A program made the translations under genes and the position numbers. Shown one piece after another: positions 1 to 8,138 of a stretch of 64,000 nucleotides of DNA. Source of the stretch: Oceanirhabdus sp. W0125-5 (GTDB taxonomy: Bacteria > Bacillota > Clostridia > Clostridiales > Clostridiaceae); NCBI RefSeq assembly GCF_027938815.1, contig NZ_CP115913.1, positions 4,374,001 to 4,438,000 on the forward strand. Reading direction: 5' to 3'. The notes under the pieces were generated by a model, which searched no databases, was not told the DNA's origin, and saw nothing but the letters and a program-made list of their open reading frames with translations. Within the stretch, counting starts at the first letter, position 1; each line of letters starts with the position of its first letter.

Positions 1-55
1 ATCCCCCAACAATACTTTGTTTTTTTATGCTACCCCTGTTATCCATATTAACTCC

Positions 56-1027
56 TTAGAAACGCATTACATCCTTCTTAATAGTTTTAAATATTGGAGG
101 TAAAGCAGCTGTAATCGTCTTATTATTTAAATATGAAAGCTCTTTTCCTTCCTCTACATTGAATTTATACTTATATGCATAAAGATATTGGAACTTCAAT
201 GCGAATTTATTATCAAAAAACTCATTTACCTCTTTAATACCGTATTTTCTATCACCAACTATTGAATGTCCTAGTTCTTTTAAATGTGCTCTTATTTGAT
301 GACTTCTTCCAGTAATAAGTTTTATCTCTATAAGAGAATGTACTCCTACACTCTCAAGAAGTTTAACTTCCATTGATATCTTCTTGCTGTCCTCAACTTC
401 TTTTTTATAAACCTTTGAGATATTCTTATCTTCATTCTTCTTTATATAACCTTCATATAATCCATCTTTAATTCTTCCATTTATAAGTGCAAGATAATAC
501 TTATCAATCTGCTTTTCTCTAATAAGCTCATTCATTTCTTGCATTGCTGTAAATGTCTTTCCAAATATTACTCCACCTGAAGTATTTCTATCCAATCTGT
601 TACATGGAGCTGGTTTGAATGTTACCTCTTCCTCTGGTCTGTAATCACCTTTTTGATCAAGATAAGATAAAACATGATCTGTAAGTGTTGGGATTCCAGA
701 ATCATCACTTGAGTGAGTTAACACACCTGGCCATTTTTCAACAATAAGAATATTCTTATCCTCATAAATCTTCTTTAATTTATCCTTATCAACTTTTATA
801 TGTTCACTTTTTCCTACCTTCTTAGCTGTTTCAGAGGTAACGTATTTAGCAGTAAATACATCTCCTTCACATAATATATAGTTTTCTTTAGCTTTTTTCT
901 CATTGATTCTAATGTCACCTTTTCTAAGTGCTTTATATAGCCTACTCATAGGAACATCTTTAAATAATTTTCTAGAAAATTTATCTAGTCTTTGTCCTGC
1001 CTCGTTCTTACCTATTTCAATTCTCAT
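56..1027 (-). CDS. RluA-family 23S rRNA pseudouridine synthase
   Basis: This 323-residue protein should convert specific uridines of rRNA to pseudouridine. An S4-like RNA-binding region is seen at about residues 10-60 (GQRLDKFSRKLF). The family's catalytic block RLDRNTSGG follows at about 144-152, with D146 as the expected nucleophile, and a C-terminal block GRSHQIRAHL binds the target. The length fits RluC/RluD-type enzymes. It stands alone with a good ribosome site before the ATG. The family call is firm; which uridines it modifies cannot be told from sequence. Confidence 0.93.
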   Translation of the reverse strand: MRIEIGKNEAGQRLDKFSRKLFKDVPMSRLYKALRKGDIRINEKKAKENYILCEGDVFTAKYVTSETAKKVGKSEHIKVDKDKLKKIYEDKNILIVEKWPGVLTHSSDDSGIPTLTDHVLSYLDQKGDYRPEEEVTFKPAPCNRLDRNTSGGVIFGKTFTAMQEMNELIREKQIDKYYLALINGRIKDGLYEGYIKKNEDKNISKVYKKEVEDSKKISMEVKLLESVGVHSLIEIKLITGRSHQIRAHLKELGHSIVGDRKYGIKEVNEFFDNKFALKFQYLYAYKYKFNVEEGKELSYLNNKTITAALPPIFKTIKKDVMRF

Positions 1028-1134
1028 AATTTTCCTCCGTTAGTATAGAATGACTTAAATTTTGTTACCTATCTAATTTTAAACAGCTACGTTTCAAAGC
1101 TTTTTAGAATTGGATAGGGTTACAAAATTTCATT

Positions 1135-2322
1135 CTATATTATATTTTCGTTCAAGAATTCATATGCAGCTCTGCATTGAATTGCAACTCCTAACTCTAA
1201 GCAACTCTCATCTATATCAAATTTACAGTTATGAGCTGGATGTATTATTCCCTTTTCTTCATTTCTACTTCCAAGGAAATAAAACACACTTGGTCTTTCA
1301 TTAGCAAAGTACGCAAAACTCTCCACACCCATATTAGGATGTTTTTTTATTAAAACATTATCCTGACCAATTATATCATTTGCACAGCCAATAAGCAATT
1401 GTACCATATCATCATTGTTAATTAAACATGGGTAGCTCTCAAAAATCTCAACCTCTGCTTCCCCTCTCATTGTCTTAGCTATTCCTTCTGCAACTTCTTT
1501 AACTCTATTTTTAACATATTCTCTGTGTTCATTTGAAAGTGTTCTAATAATACCCTCAAATTCAACACTGCCTGGAATAACATTGGCTGTTGTTCCTCCT
1601 GTTATCTTTCCAACTGAAATAACACAAGGTTCTGTAGGAGATGTCTCCCTGCTCACAATATCCTGAAGAGCAATTATTATGTTTGAAGTTATAACAACAG
1701 GGTCTATTGTGCCATGTGGTCTTGCTCCATGACCACCTTTTCCTTTAACAGTAATCTTAAATGGATTAGATGCAGCCATAGCCGCTCCATAATTGACTCT
1801 TATCTTTCCTACCTCACATTCTTCATCTACATGCAATCCAATTACAGCCTGAACATTTTCAAGAACTCCCTCTTCAATCATAACTCTTGACCCACCAACA
1901 GTTTCCTCAGCAGGTTCAAATATTAATTTAATACATCCCTTTAATTCATCTTTATGTTCATTTAATATCTTAGCAGCTCCAAGAAGTACAGCAGTATGCC
2001 CATCATGTCCACAAGCATGCATGCATCCCTCGTGTTTTGATTTAAAAGGAACTCCACTATCCTCTTCTATAGGAAGCGCATCCATATCACCTCTTAAAGC
2101 AATACATTTTTCCTTCTCTAGTTCTTTGTTTATCCATGCACATATTCCAGTCTCAGCCATTGTTACATAAGAAATACCCCATTCTTCCAAGTATGATGCT
2201 ACCTTATTCTGAGTTTTATTCAACCCAAAACCGATTTCTGGAATCTCATGAAGCTCTCTTCGTATGTTTACAGTAAGCTCTCTTATATTTTCTGCTTCTT
2301 TTTTAAAATCTATTTTATTCAA
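1135..2322 (-). CDS. M20-family amidohydrolase (N-acyl amino acid / hippurate hydrolase-like)
   Basis: A zinc-dependent M20D amidohydrolase that should cleave N-acyl groups from amino acids or related amides. Metal and catalytic motifs are visible: GDMDALPIEE, HACGHDGHTA, PAEETVGGS and a C-terminal HNCKFDIDE. I chose the TTG at 2322 because an AAAGGTGGG ribosome site lies directly before it. A longer reading from a GTG at 2349 would place that site inside the gene. The substrate is not determinable; N-acetyl-diaminopimelate deacetylase and indole-acetyl hydrolases share this fold. Confidence 0.88.
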   Translation of the reverse strand: MNKIDFKKEAENIRELTVNIRRELHEIPEIGFGLNKTQNKVASYLEEWGISYVTMAETGICAWINKELEKEKCIALRGDMDALPIEEDSGVPFKSKHEGCMHACGHDGHTAVLLGAAKILNEHKDELKGCIKLIFEPAEETVGGSRVMIEEGVLENVQAVIGLHVDEECEVGKIRVNYGAAMAASNPFKITVKGKGGHGARPHGTIDPVVITSNIIIALQDIVSRETSPTEPCVISVGKITGGTTANVIPGSVEFEGIIRTLSNEHREYVKNRVKEVAEGIAKTMRGEAEVEIFESYPCLINNDDMVQLLIGCANDIIGQDNVLIKKHPNMGVESFAYFANERPSVFYFLGSRNEEKGIIHPAHNCKFDIDESCLELGVAIQCRAAYEFLNENII

Positions 2323-2345
2323 TGATTTCACCCACCTTTTATAAA

Positions 2346-2360
2346 GCACGCGCTGCGTGC
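2346..2360. repeat. GC-rich inverted repeat upstream of the amidohydrolase
   Basis: A short perfect stem (GCACGC, loop GCT, GCGTGC) lies just before the start of the amidohydrolase gene. It is strikingly GC-rich for this region. It has no T-run on either strand, so it is not a standard terminator. It may be a small operator or an RNA hairpin in the 5' leader. Confidence 0.4.
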
Positions 2361-2371
2361 GTATAAAAACA

Positions 2372-2617
2372 AATGTATAATTGATAATGTATAATTGATA
2401 ATGATTGATGTTTCTGCATACGCAGAAACTACATTTAATTGTTCTTTAGCATAAAAAGTTTTTACTCATTTTATCTGTGATAAAATATTGTATTTATATT
2501 ACAAGGTTTCATTACAAATGAAACGAGTAAACCCTTATTGTTCCATGAACAATATTATTAAAATTTCTCGGAGAGAAATGTCAATCATTATACATTCTCC
2601 ATTATACATTATACATT
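2372..2617. repeat. MITE-like palindromic intergenic element, copy 1
   Basis: A non-coding element of about 245 bp with inverted ends. AATGTATAAT at 2372-2381 pairs with ATTATACATT at 2608-2617, and ATAATGATTGA at 2398-2408 pairs with 2581-2591. Inside are further small hairpins: TTTCTGC/GCAGAAA at 2411-2428, TTTCAT/ATGAAA near 2506, and the widespread ATTTCTC-GAGAAAT stem near 2570. The inner right half matches the element at 57851-58054, but the terminal short repeats differ between the two. No transposase gene is present. Confidence 0.6.
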
Positions 2618-2627
2618 TTCTTTAAGC

Positions 2628-4661
2628 TTATTCCCAAAATATCTTAATCTCATCCCCATTAGAAAGTTGATCATAATATCCAGCATTTTTCCCATTAAGG
2701 GTCATTCTAAGATTTCCTTTTGGAGTTGAAAGATCAAATTTTATATAGTTAAATACATCTACAAAAATATATTTTTCTTTTCCAATCATCCTATATTGTT
2801 CTTCATTTACAATAACAGTAATTTCATTTTCTTCTTTTTCAGTATTTAACGTAGTTTCTTCCTTTAAAGCTTCTTTATTATCTTCTTTATCTTCTGAACT
2901 TTCACAAGCAACCGCTTCAAACACGTCTATAGTATTGATTCTTTCCCCTTCTCCTACTATATAATCCTCATTTAGTGTTTTTCCTTCTGATTGTATTTCA
3001 ATATCTTTATTAATCCCAAATGCTCTTCTTATATTCGCTATACTGCATTCATCAATAACCTGAACTTCATCTCCATCTTTAATTAATGAATCCAAGTTTC
3101 CTGCCTCTTCGTTTATGAGTATCTCTGGTTCATAATTTTTAAATTCATCATTAAGATAAAATGATGTTGTATTTACAAGCTTAATATAATCACTAACTTT
3201 TGGTGCTGCATCCTCTCCATCTACAGAATATTCTAATGAAATTTCATCACCATCTTTAATTACTGTATCTAAACTACCTATTAAATTATTAACAGAAATC
3301 ACTGATTCTTTTGGCATTCCCCCAAAAGCAACTCTTTGTCTTCCATTAAATACGAATTTAATATTCTTGCCTTTCTTACCGATAAGATTCATAGGATTAA
3401 TACCTGCTTGAAGTAAAACATCCATAACAGTGTGATTATAGCAATTAAATAATGATATAACCTCACCATTCAAAGTTATATTTATAAAATCATGACCTGA
3501 ATTTTTTACAGCCATAAGTGCTATTCCAAGAACAGTTACACCTGTACTTCCTAAGGAATCATCAGCCCCCTCACATTCAACAACAGCTTCTCTTCCTTTA
3601 ACTGCAATTCTTTGTGGAACTAAATTTAACTTAGCTGTTATTTCCTCTTTTAATCCTGGAGTGTGCGCTCCTCCTCCTACAAGGAATATTGCATTTGGAG
3701 CTTTACCTCCATTTAACTCAATAATTTTTGAACATATTCCTTCACTAATTTTCTCAACAAGAGGACTTATCAATTTTGTAACATCATCTTTAGTAACAGA
3801 GTTCTCAAACCCCATGATATCTATATATGTAACACTCTCCTGATTTAAAAGTCCACATTTTATTTTCTCAGCAGTATTAAAATCAGTTAAGTAACTCTGA
3901 GCAATCACTTCAGTAACCTCATCTCCAGCCATAGGAACCATACCGTAAGCTACAACACTATCCTTTGAACAAATAGCAATATCTGAAGTTCCTGCCCCTA
4001 TATCAACAAGTCCAATATTAAGTAATCTTAAATTTTTAGGAACAGCAGCTTCCATTGCAGCAATTGGTTCAAGGGTCATATTCATAACCTCAAGTTCCAG
4101 CTTATTTACAACAGTATATAAAGACTCCACCACTGACCTTGGAAGAAATGTAGCTATTACCTCACAGCTAATTTTTTCCCCTTTATGTCCTAAAAGATTA
4201 CTTATTAGATACCCGTTTAAATAAAAGTTTTTCACACTATATCCAACACAATAGAGTCTTCCACCTGAGCTTTCAGTTATTCCTTCTTCAGCTTCCTTAA
4301 CAGCTGTCATCTCTAAACTTTTTATAATCTCTTTTGTTATCTCTTTATCACCTTCAACCTCTAACTCACTTTTTACCTCAGTGGTCTTTAAAAGTCTACC
4401 TGCTGCTGCAACTGCAACTTTAGTAAGTTTAAATCCAAGGGTACTTTCTAATTTTTCTTTAACCTTTTGAACTCCCTCTTTAACCAGTTCAATATCATGT
4501 ATCTGACCATCTACCATCGCTCTATCTTCATGCTCTATTATTTCCTCACAAATAACAGAAAATTTCTTATCTCTCATAACCCCAACTGTACCAATTACAG
4601 TTCTAGTTCCAATATCTAAAGAGAATATAACATCCTTAGGGTTCACATTAACAACACTCAT
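2628..4661 (-). CDS. FtsA-like actin-fold cell-division ATPase
   Basis: A 677-residue actin/Hsp70-fold protein. The FtsA/PilM nucleotide-binding signatures are all present: IFSLDIGTRTVIG near the N-terminus (phosphate 1), LVDIGAGTSDIAI at about 217-229 (phosphate 2) and AIFLVGGGAHTPG at about 325-337 (adenosine). An SHS2-like insertion sits between the first two. The C-terminus is about 250 residues longer than classical FtsA and acidic. No ftsZ is adjacent, so this is probably the long FtsA paralogue that many clostridia carry in addition to, or instead of, canonical FtsA. A role in membrane-linked cell-shape or division scaffolding is inferred. Confidence 0.85.
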   Translation of the reverse strand: MSVVNVNPKDVIFSLDIGTRTVIGTVGVMRDKKFSVICEEIIEHEDRAMVDGQIHDIELVKEGVQKVKEKLESTLGFKLTKVAVAAAGRLLKTTEVKSELEVEGDKEITKEIIKSLEMTAVKEAEEGITESSGGRLYCVGYSVKNFYLNGYLISNLLGHKGEKISCEVIATFLPRSVVESLYTVVNKLELEVMNMTLEPIAAMEAAVPKNLRLLNIGLVDIGAGTSDIAICSKDSVVAYGMVPMAGDEVTEVIAQSYLTDFNTAEKIKCGLLNQESVTYIDIMGFENSVTKDDVTKLISPLVEKISEGICSKIIELNGGKAPNAIFLVGGGAHTPGLKEEITAKLNLVPQRIAVKGREAVVECEGADDSLGSTGVTVLGIALMAVKNSGHDFINITLNGEVISLFNCYNHTVMDVLLQAGINPMNLIGKKGKNIKFVFNGRQRVAFGGMPKESVISVNNLIGSLDTVIKDGDEISLEYSVDGEDAAPKVSDYIKLVNTTSFYLNDEFKNYEPEILINEEAGNLDSLIKDGDEVQVIDECSIANIRRAFGINKDIEIQSEGKTLNEDYIVGEGERINTIDVFEAVACESSEDKEDNKEALKEETTLNTEKEENEITVIVNEEQYRMIGKEKYIFVDVFNYIKFDLSTPKGNLRMTLNGKNAGYYDQLSNGDEIKIFWE

Positions 4662-4958
4662 TTATCTCCCTACCTTCTTATCAGTTCTCGTCTAAATAGA
4701 TTATATATTATTATCGAAATATATTTCAATTTCTTTCTTATCTAAATAATATATTTCTCAAAATCCATACATTTCTTCTATTATACTACACTTATTCTAT
4801 GTAATTTCATGTATAAATCAAAAATATCAACTATTCTTTTTCCTCCTATTATATTAATTTACAACATTATCCTTATGCCTTATAATTAACATAGATAAAT
4901 ATTTCAAATATTTAATACATATATAAGAAAAAATTTAATATTGTTTTGGGGGGATTTT

Positions 4959-6200
4959 GTGAAAAGCTTTAAAAAGACATTATTAATGATGCTTACTATT
5001 TTGATTTTAAGTGCAAATATAGTATTAGCAGATGAAACAACTAATGAAACTTTAAATTTATCAGTATCTTCAGCAATTTCTTATGATATGGAAACAGATG
5101 AGATAATTTACACCTTAAATATTGATAAAAAGATTTATGCAGCTTCTATAACTAAAGTAATGACTGCTTTACTTTTAGCAGAGAATATGGAAAAAACAGA
5201 TATGTTAGTTTATACAGAATCAGCAGCTAAACAACCAGCGTATTCCTACAGAGAAAACGTTCAATATATTGCAATCGGGGATAAAATACGTGCTGATTAT
5301 GTTATGGACATGCTTCTATTATATTCTGCAAATGATATAGCATATGTTATAGCTGATAATGTTGCAGGAAACACAGAAAATTTTATGAAAATGATGAATG
5401 ATAAAGCTATTGAGTTAGGAATGAAAAATACCCATTATGAAACTGCTAATGGATTAGATAAAGATTATCCTGAACATGTAACAACAGCCTATGATTTAAT
5501 GAGGTTATTTAAAGCAGCCTATGAAAACCCATGGGTCAGAGAATCAATGAATAAGGAAAAGAGCATTGTAAAATCATTAAATACACCTAGCAGAACCTTA
5601 ACTAATAGAAACAAAAACTTAAATAAAGCTGGTTGTATTGGTGGTAAAACAGGATATACTGACAGGGCTGGAAGATGTCTCGGTGCTATATATGAAAGAA
5701 ATGGTAGAAAAATCATCAGTATTGTATTAAATTCAAAAAACCTTTTTGAAGACGTAGAAAAACTAGCTGACTATAGTTACAGTGCTAAAAAAGTACTGTA
5801 TATTCCAAAGGGTGGGATCCTAAAAACTATTGAACAGCCCTATAAGCCAGTACCTTTATTAGACGTATCATTAATGGCTGAAATTCCAATCTACCTTAAA
5901 GAAGATTTAAAATACTACAAAAATGACATAGCACCTGAACTTACTTATAATGATTCAGATGTTGATGTATGGAGATTAAATAACAATACTCCATTTACTT
6001 CAGTAACTTTAACTTTAAGAGATTATTCATGTGAATATGATGCTTTTACCGATATCACAATTAAAGAAATTTTAAAAGCTGATTTTAAGGAGATAATTAA
6101 TCAAATACTTCCTAAAAGCAATGATGAAAAAAATTCAATTGATAACTGGATAGATAATCCAAATAATAATATTTCCAGTTCATTCTTTTTCATTAATTAA
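4959..6200 (+). CDS. D-alanyl-D-alanine carboxypeptidase (PBP5-like), paralogue 1
   Basis: A secreted serine D,D-carboxypeptidase that trims the terminal D-Ala of peptidoglycan stem peptides. A signal peptide covers residues 1-24. The S11 triad follows: SITK (S63/K66), SAN (S123-N125) and KTG (230-232). The GTG at 4959 was chosen because it sits 4-8 bases after a GGGGGGAT ribosome site and matches the GTG start of the paralogue at 59607. Unlike that paralogue it ends without a C-terminal membrane segment, so it may be released or only loosely wall-associated. The 297 bp upstream hold no gene and presumably its promoter. Confidence 0.9.
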   Translation: MKSFKKTLLMMLTILILSANIVLADETTNETLNLSVSSAISYDMETDEIIYTLNIDKKIYAASITKVMTALLLAENMEKTDMLVYTESAAKQPAYSYRENVQYIAIGDKIRADYVMDMLLLYSANDIAYVIADNVAGNTENFMKMMNDKAIELGMKNTHYETANGLDKDYPEHVTTAYDLMRLFKAAYENPWVRESMNKEKSIVKSLNTPSRTLTNRNKNLNKAGCIGGKTGYTDRAGRCLGAIYERNGRKIISIVLNSKNLFEDVEKLADYSYSAKKVLYIPKGGILKTIEQPYKPVPLLDVSLMAEIPIYLKEDLKYYKNDIAPELTYNDSDVDVWRLNNNTPFTSVTLTLRDYSCEYDAFTDITIKEILKADFKEIINQILPKSNDEKNSIDNWIDNPNNNISSSFFFIN

Positions 6201-6208
6201 AACAAAAA

Positions 6209-6254
6209 TTAGGGCAAACACTGATATTCAGTTACATATCAGTGTTTGCCCTAA
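6209..6254. terminator. Bidirectional terminator between dacA-like gene and tail cluster
   Basis: A perfect 19-bp inverted repeat (6209-6227 and 6236-6254) with an 8-base loop lies between the convergent carboxypeptidase and holin genes. It can serve both strands and closes the tail/lysis operon. Confidence 0.85.
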
Positions 6255-6257
6255 TCA

Positions 6258-6620
6258 TTAAGCTTCATTAAATAAATCGTTTTCTTTAATACTATTATTA
6301 ATTTCACCCACTATACTTTCTCTTAAAAGTTCGATATCCTTCTCAGTTAACAAGGGAATCTTTTCTAATATTAGTTTATCAAATTCTTCCCTTTTCTCCT
6401 CTGCTTTACCTGCTGTATTTTTAAATTTCTGCTCTACAGCATAATATATCATTTTACCAATTCTATAATTTTCATTATATCGTTCTTTTCCAATCCTTAT
6501 TATTATTTCTTTTCGTTTTTTTCCTAAATAATCAATAAAAGTAGTTACTATTACTGCAAGTACCCCTGATAAAATAATAAGTACTCCTTTTAAAATAACT
6601 CCATAGATTTCATTAAACAT
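6258..6620 (-). CDS. Phage-type holin (LLH/holin_6-like)
   Basis: A 120-residue protein with one strong N-terminal membrane segment (about residues 8-30, GVLIILSGVLAVIVTTFID) followed by a charged helical tail. This matches the LL-H type holins that phages use to release their endolysin through the membrane. It is the last gene of the tail cluster, directly after the endolysin on the minus strand. The position supports the lysis role; the family name is by resemblance. Confidence 0.75.
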   Translation of the reverse strand: MFNEIYGVILKGVLIILSGVLAVIVTTFIDYLGKKRKEIIIRIGKERYNENYRIGKMIYYAVEQKFKNTAGKAEEKREEFDKLILEKIPLLTEKDIELLRESIVGEINNSIKENDLFNEA

Positions 6621-6648
6621 ATCTATTATTAACCCTCCTTAGATTAAA

Positions 6649-7713
6649 TTACGTTATTAATCTTCTCCAAGTATTCAAGCCTATTATTCCATCTTGTTTT
6701 AACTTGTTTTCCTTTTGGAATGCTTTAACTCTCATTAATGTCTTTTTTCCAAAAATGCCATCTACTAAAAACTCTTCTTCTAATTCACCTTGGTCAATTA
6801 ACAAAGCCTGAACAAATTCAACTAATTCTCCACAATCCCCATAAACTAATGAACATTTTTCAAGAGCACTCATGGTTTTTTCCCCCAATAATCCATCCTC
6901 CACTAATGGGTTATCATCATAATCATTAATTTCCAAATAATTGAGAGTCTTTTGTAATTCTAAAACTGTATTTCTTATTTCAAAACCTATAGTGTCTTTT
7001 TTATTACTATTCCTATCAACATTATGATTTTTTATCCATTCAATAAACTCATTATCAAGAAAATCCAAAGACCATATTCCAAAGTTTTGATAATACTCCT
7101 TTTGAAAATTGCTATATATGTTTTCTTTCAGTTTGAATCCCTCTAATGAAGGAATAACCTTACTCTTAAGACCAAATTCCTTATAGTCTCTCTTAAACTT
7201 TTCCATGCATTTATTAACACTCCAATTCATCTCATAAAAATATGTTTGAGGGCTGAAAAAATCGCAATACCTATCAAATACCCCATAGGGAATACTTTTA
7301 TGATAAGTCATAAATGGATAAGATGAGTAACCTATCAATGCTTTTGGATGTTTCTCTCGTACTATCTGTAAAATCAGTTCACTTTCAGCTTTTTTACCTT
7401 TAACCTCTCTCTCAGGATCAAAGATATAATAATCTGAGTTATTTATTGCTTCACATATTAATTTAGATTCCTTTGTAATGTTGTTAAAATAATTGTATCC
7501 CCAACTCCCTATTTTGAATCCATCTTTTTTTAACATAGGGGCATATTTTAAAAAAGCCTTTTTGAAATTAACACCATCTCCAATCTCACTTGATCCTTCA
7601 TGGAATTTAATACATAGATTATTTATCCCTATCTCCTTAAGACTCTGGACAAAATCCTTATATGATCCCTGTTTCTTTATACAATTTTCAATTTCCCAAA
7701 CCCAAACAAACAT
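6649..7713 (-). CDS. Endolysin: glycosidase-like domain plus two peptidoglycan-binding repeats
   Basis: The N-terminal 200 or so residues look like a TIM-barrel glycosyl hydrolase (patterns such as IGSWGYNYF, YYIFDPE and FSPQTYFYE). The C-terminal part has two peptidoglycan-binding_1 repeats (VEDGLLGEKTMSALEK and VDGIFGKKTLMRVKAFQ). It should cut the cell wall so that tail particles are released. I start it at the ATG at 7713, after AAGGGAG, which leaves one base between it and the upstream gene; a longer in-frame reading would overlap that gene. The exact bond cut is not clear. Confidence 0.75.
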   Translation of the reverse strand: MFVWVWEIENCIKKQGSYKDFVQSLKEIGINNLCIKFHEGSSEIGDGVNFKKAFLKYAPMLKKDGFKIGSWGYNYFNNITKESKLICEAINNSDYYIFDPEREVKGKKAESELILQIVREKHPKALIGYSSYPFMTYHKSIPYGVFDRYCDFFSPQTYFYEMNWSVNKCMEKFKRDYKEFGLKSKVIPSLEGFKLKENIYSNFQKEYYQNFGIWSLDFLDNEFIEWIKNHNVDRNSNKKDTIGFEIRNTVLELQKTLNYLEINDYDDNPLVEDGLLGEKTMSALEKCSLVYGDCGELVEFVQALLIDQGELEEEFLVDGIFGKKTLMRVKAFQKENKLKQDGIIGLNTWRRLIT

Positions 7714-7714
7714 T

Positions 7715-8071
7715 TTAATCTCCCTTCTCAATATATTTACTTGTTATGATATCAATTTTCTCGATCTTCTTTTGTAAATCAATAATAATATCCAATAATC
7801 TGTTTAATGTTTTTAAAGTATTCTTCTGATCCTTGTCGTTCACAAGTAAAACTTCATTTAGTTTCTGTGTATTCTCTGCATAACTAGAAATAAGATTGTC
7901 TATCTTGTCACATAATTTATCAATTCTAGAATTTTGTTCGTTATTTTCTCTCCAACTGATTTTACTAAACAATTTAAAAAGCAAAATAATAAATACTAAA
8001 ATCAAAAGAAGAGCTGCTCCTGCAACTCCTAGCTGTATAAACATCTCATAAATTGAATTATTAATATCCAT
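7715..8071 (-). CDS. Small membrane protein with coiled coil, lysis module
   Basis: 118 residues with one membrane segment (about 15-35, AGAALLLILVFIILLFKLF) and then a long charged helix likely to form a coiled coil. It lies between the tail fibre and the endolysin, where phage clusters often carry a second holin or XhlA/BhlA-type membrane protein. A lysis accessory role is inferred from position and topology only. Confidence 0.6.
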   Translation of the reverse strand: MDINNSIYEMFIQLGVAGAALLLILVFIILLFKLFSKISWRENNEQNSRIDKLCDKIDNLISSYAENTQKLNEVLLVNDKDQKNTLKTLNRLLDIIIDLQKKIEKIDIITSKYIEKGD

Positions 8072-8087
8072 TTCTTCATCTCCTATA

Positions 8088-8112
8088 AGGGACGGTTCTT
8101 TGAACCGTCCCT
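8088..8112. terminator. Hairpin between receptor-binding protein and lysis genes
   Basis: An 11-bp perfect stem (AGGGACGGTTC / GAACCGTCCCT) with a 3-base loop lies in the 67-bp gap after the fibre gene. There is no long T-run, so it may act as an attenuator or RNA processing/stability signal that separates structural from lysis gene dosage. Confidence 0.6.
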
Positions 8113-8138
8113 ACCAATATTTCTTCAAATAATACTTT

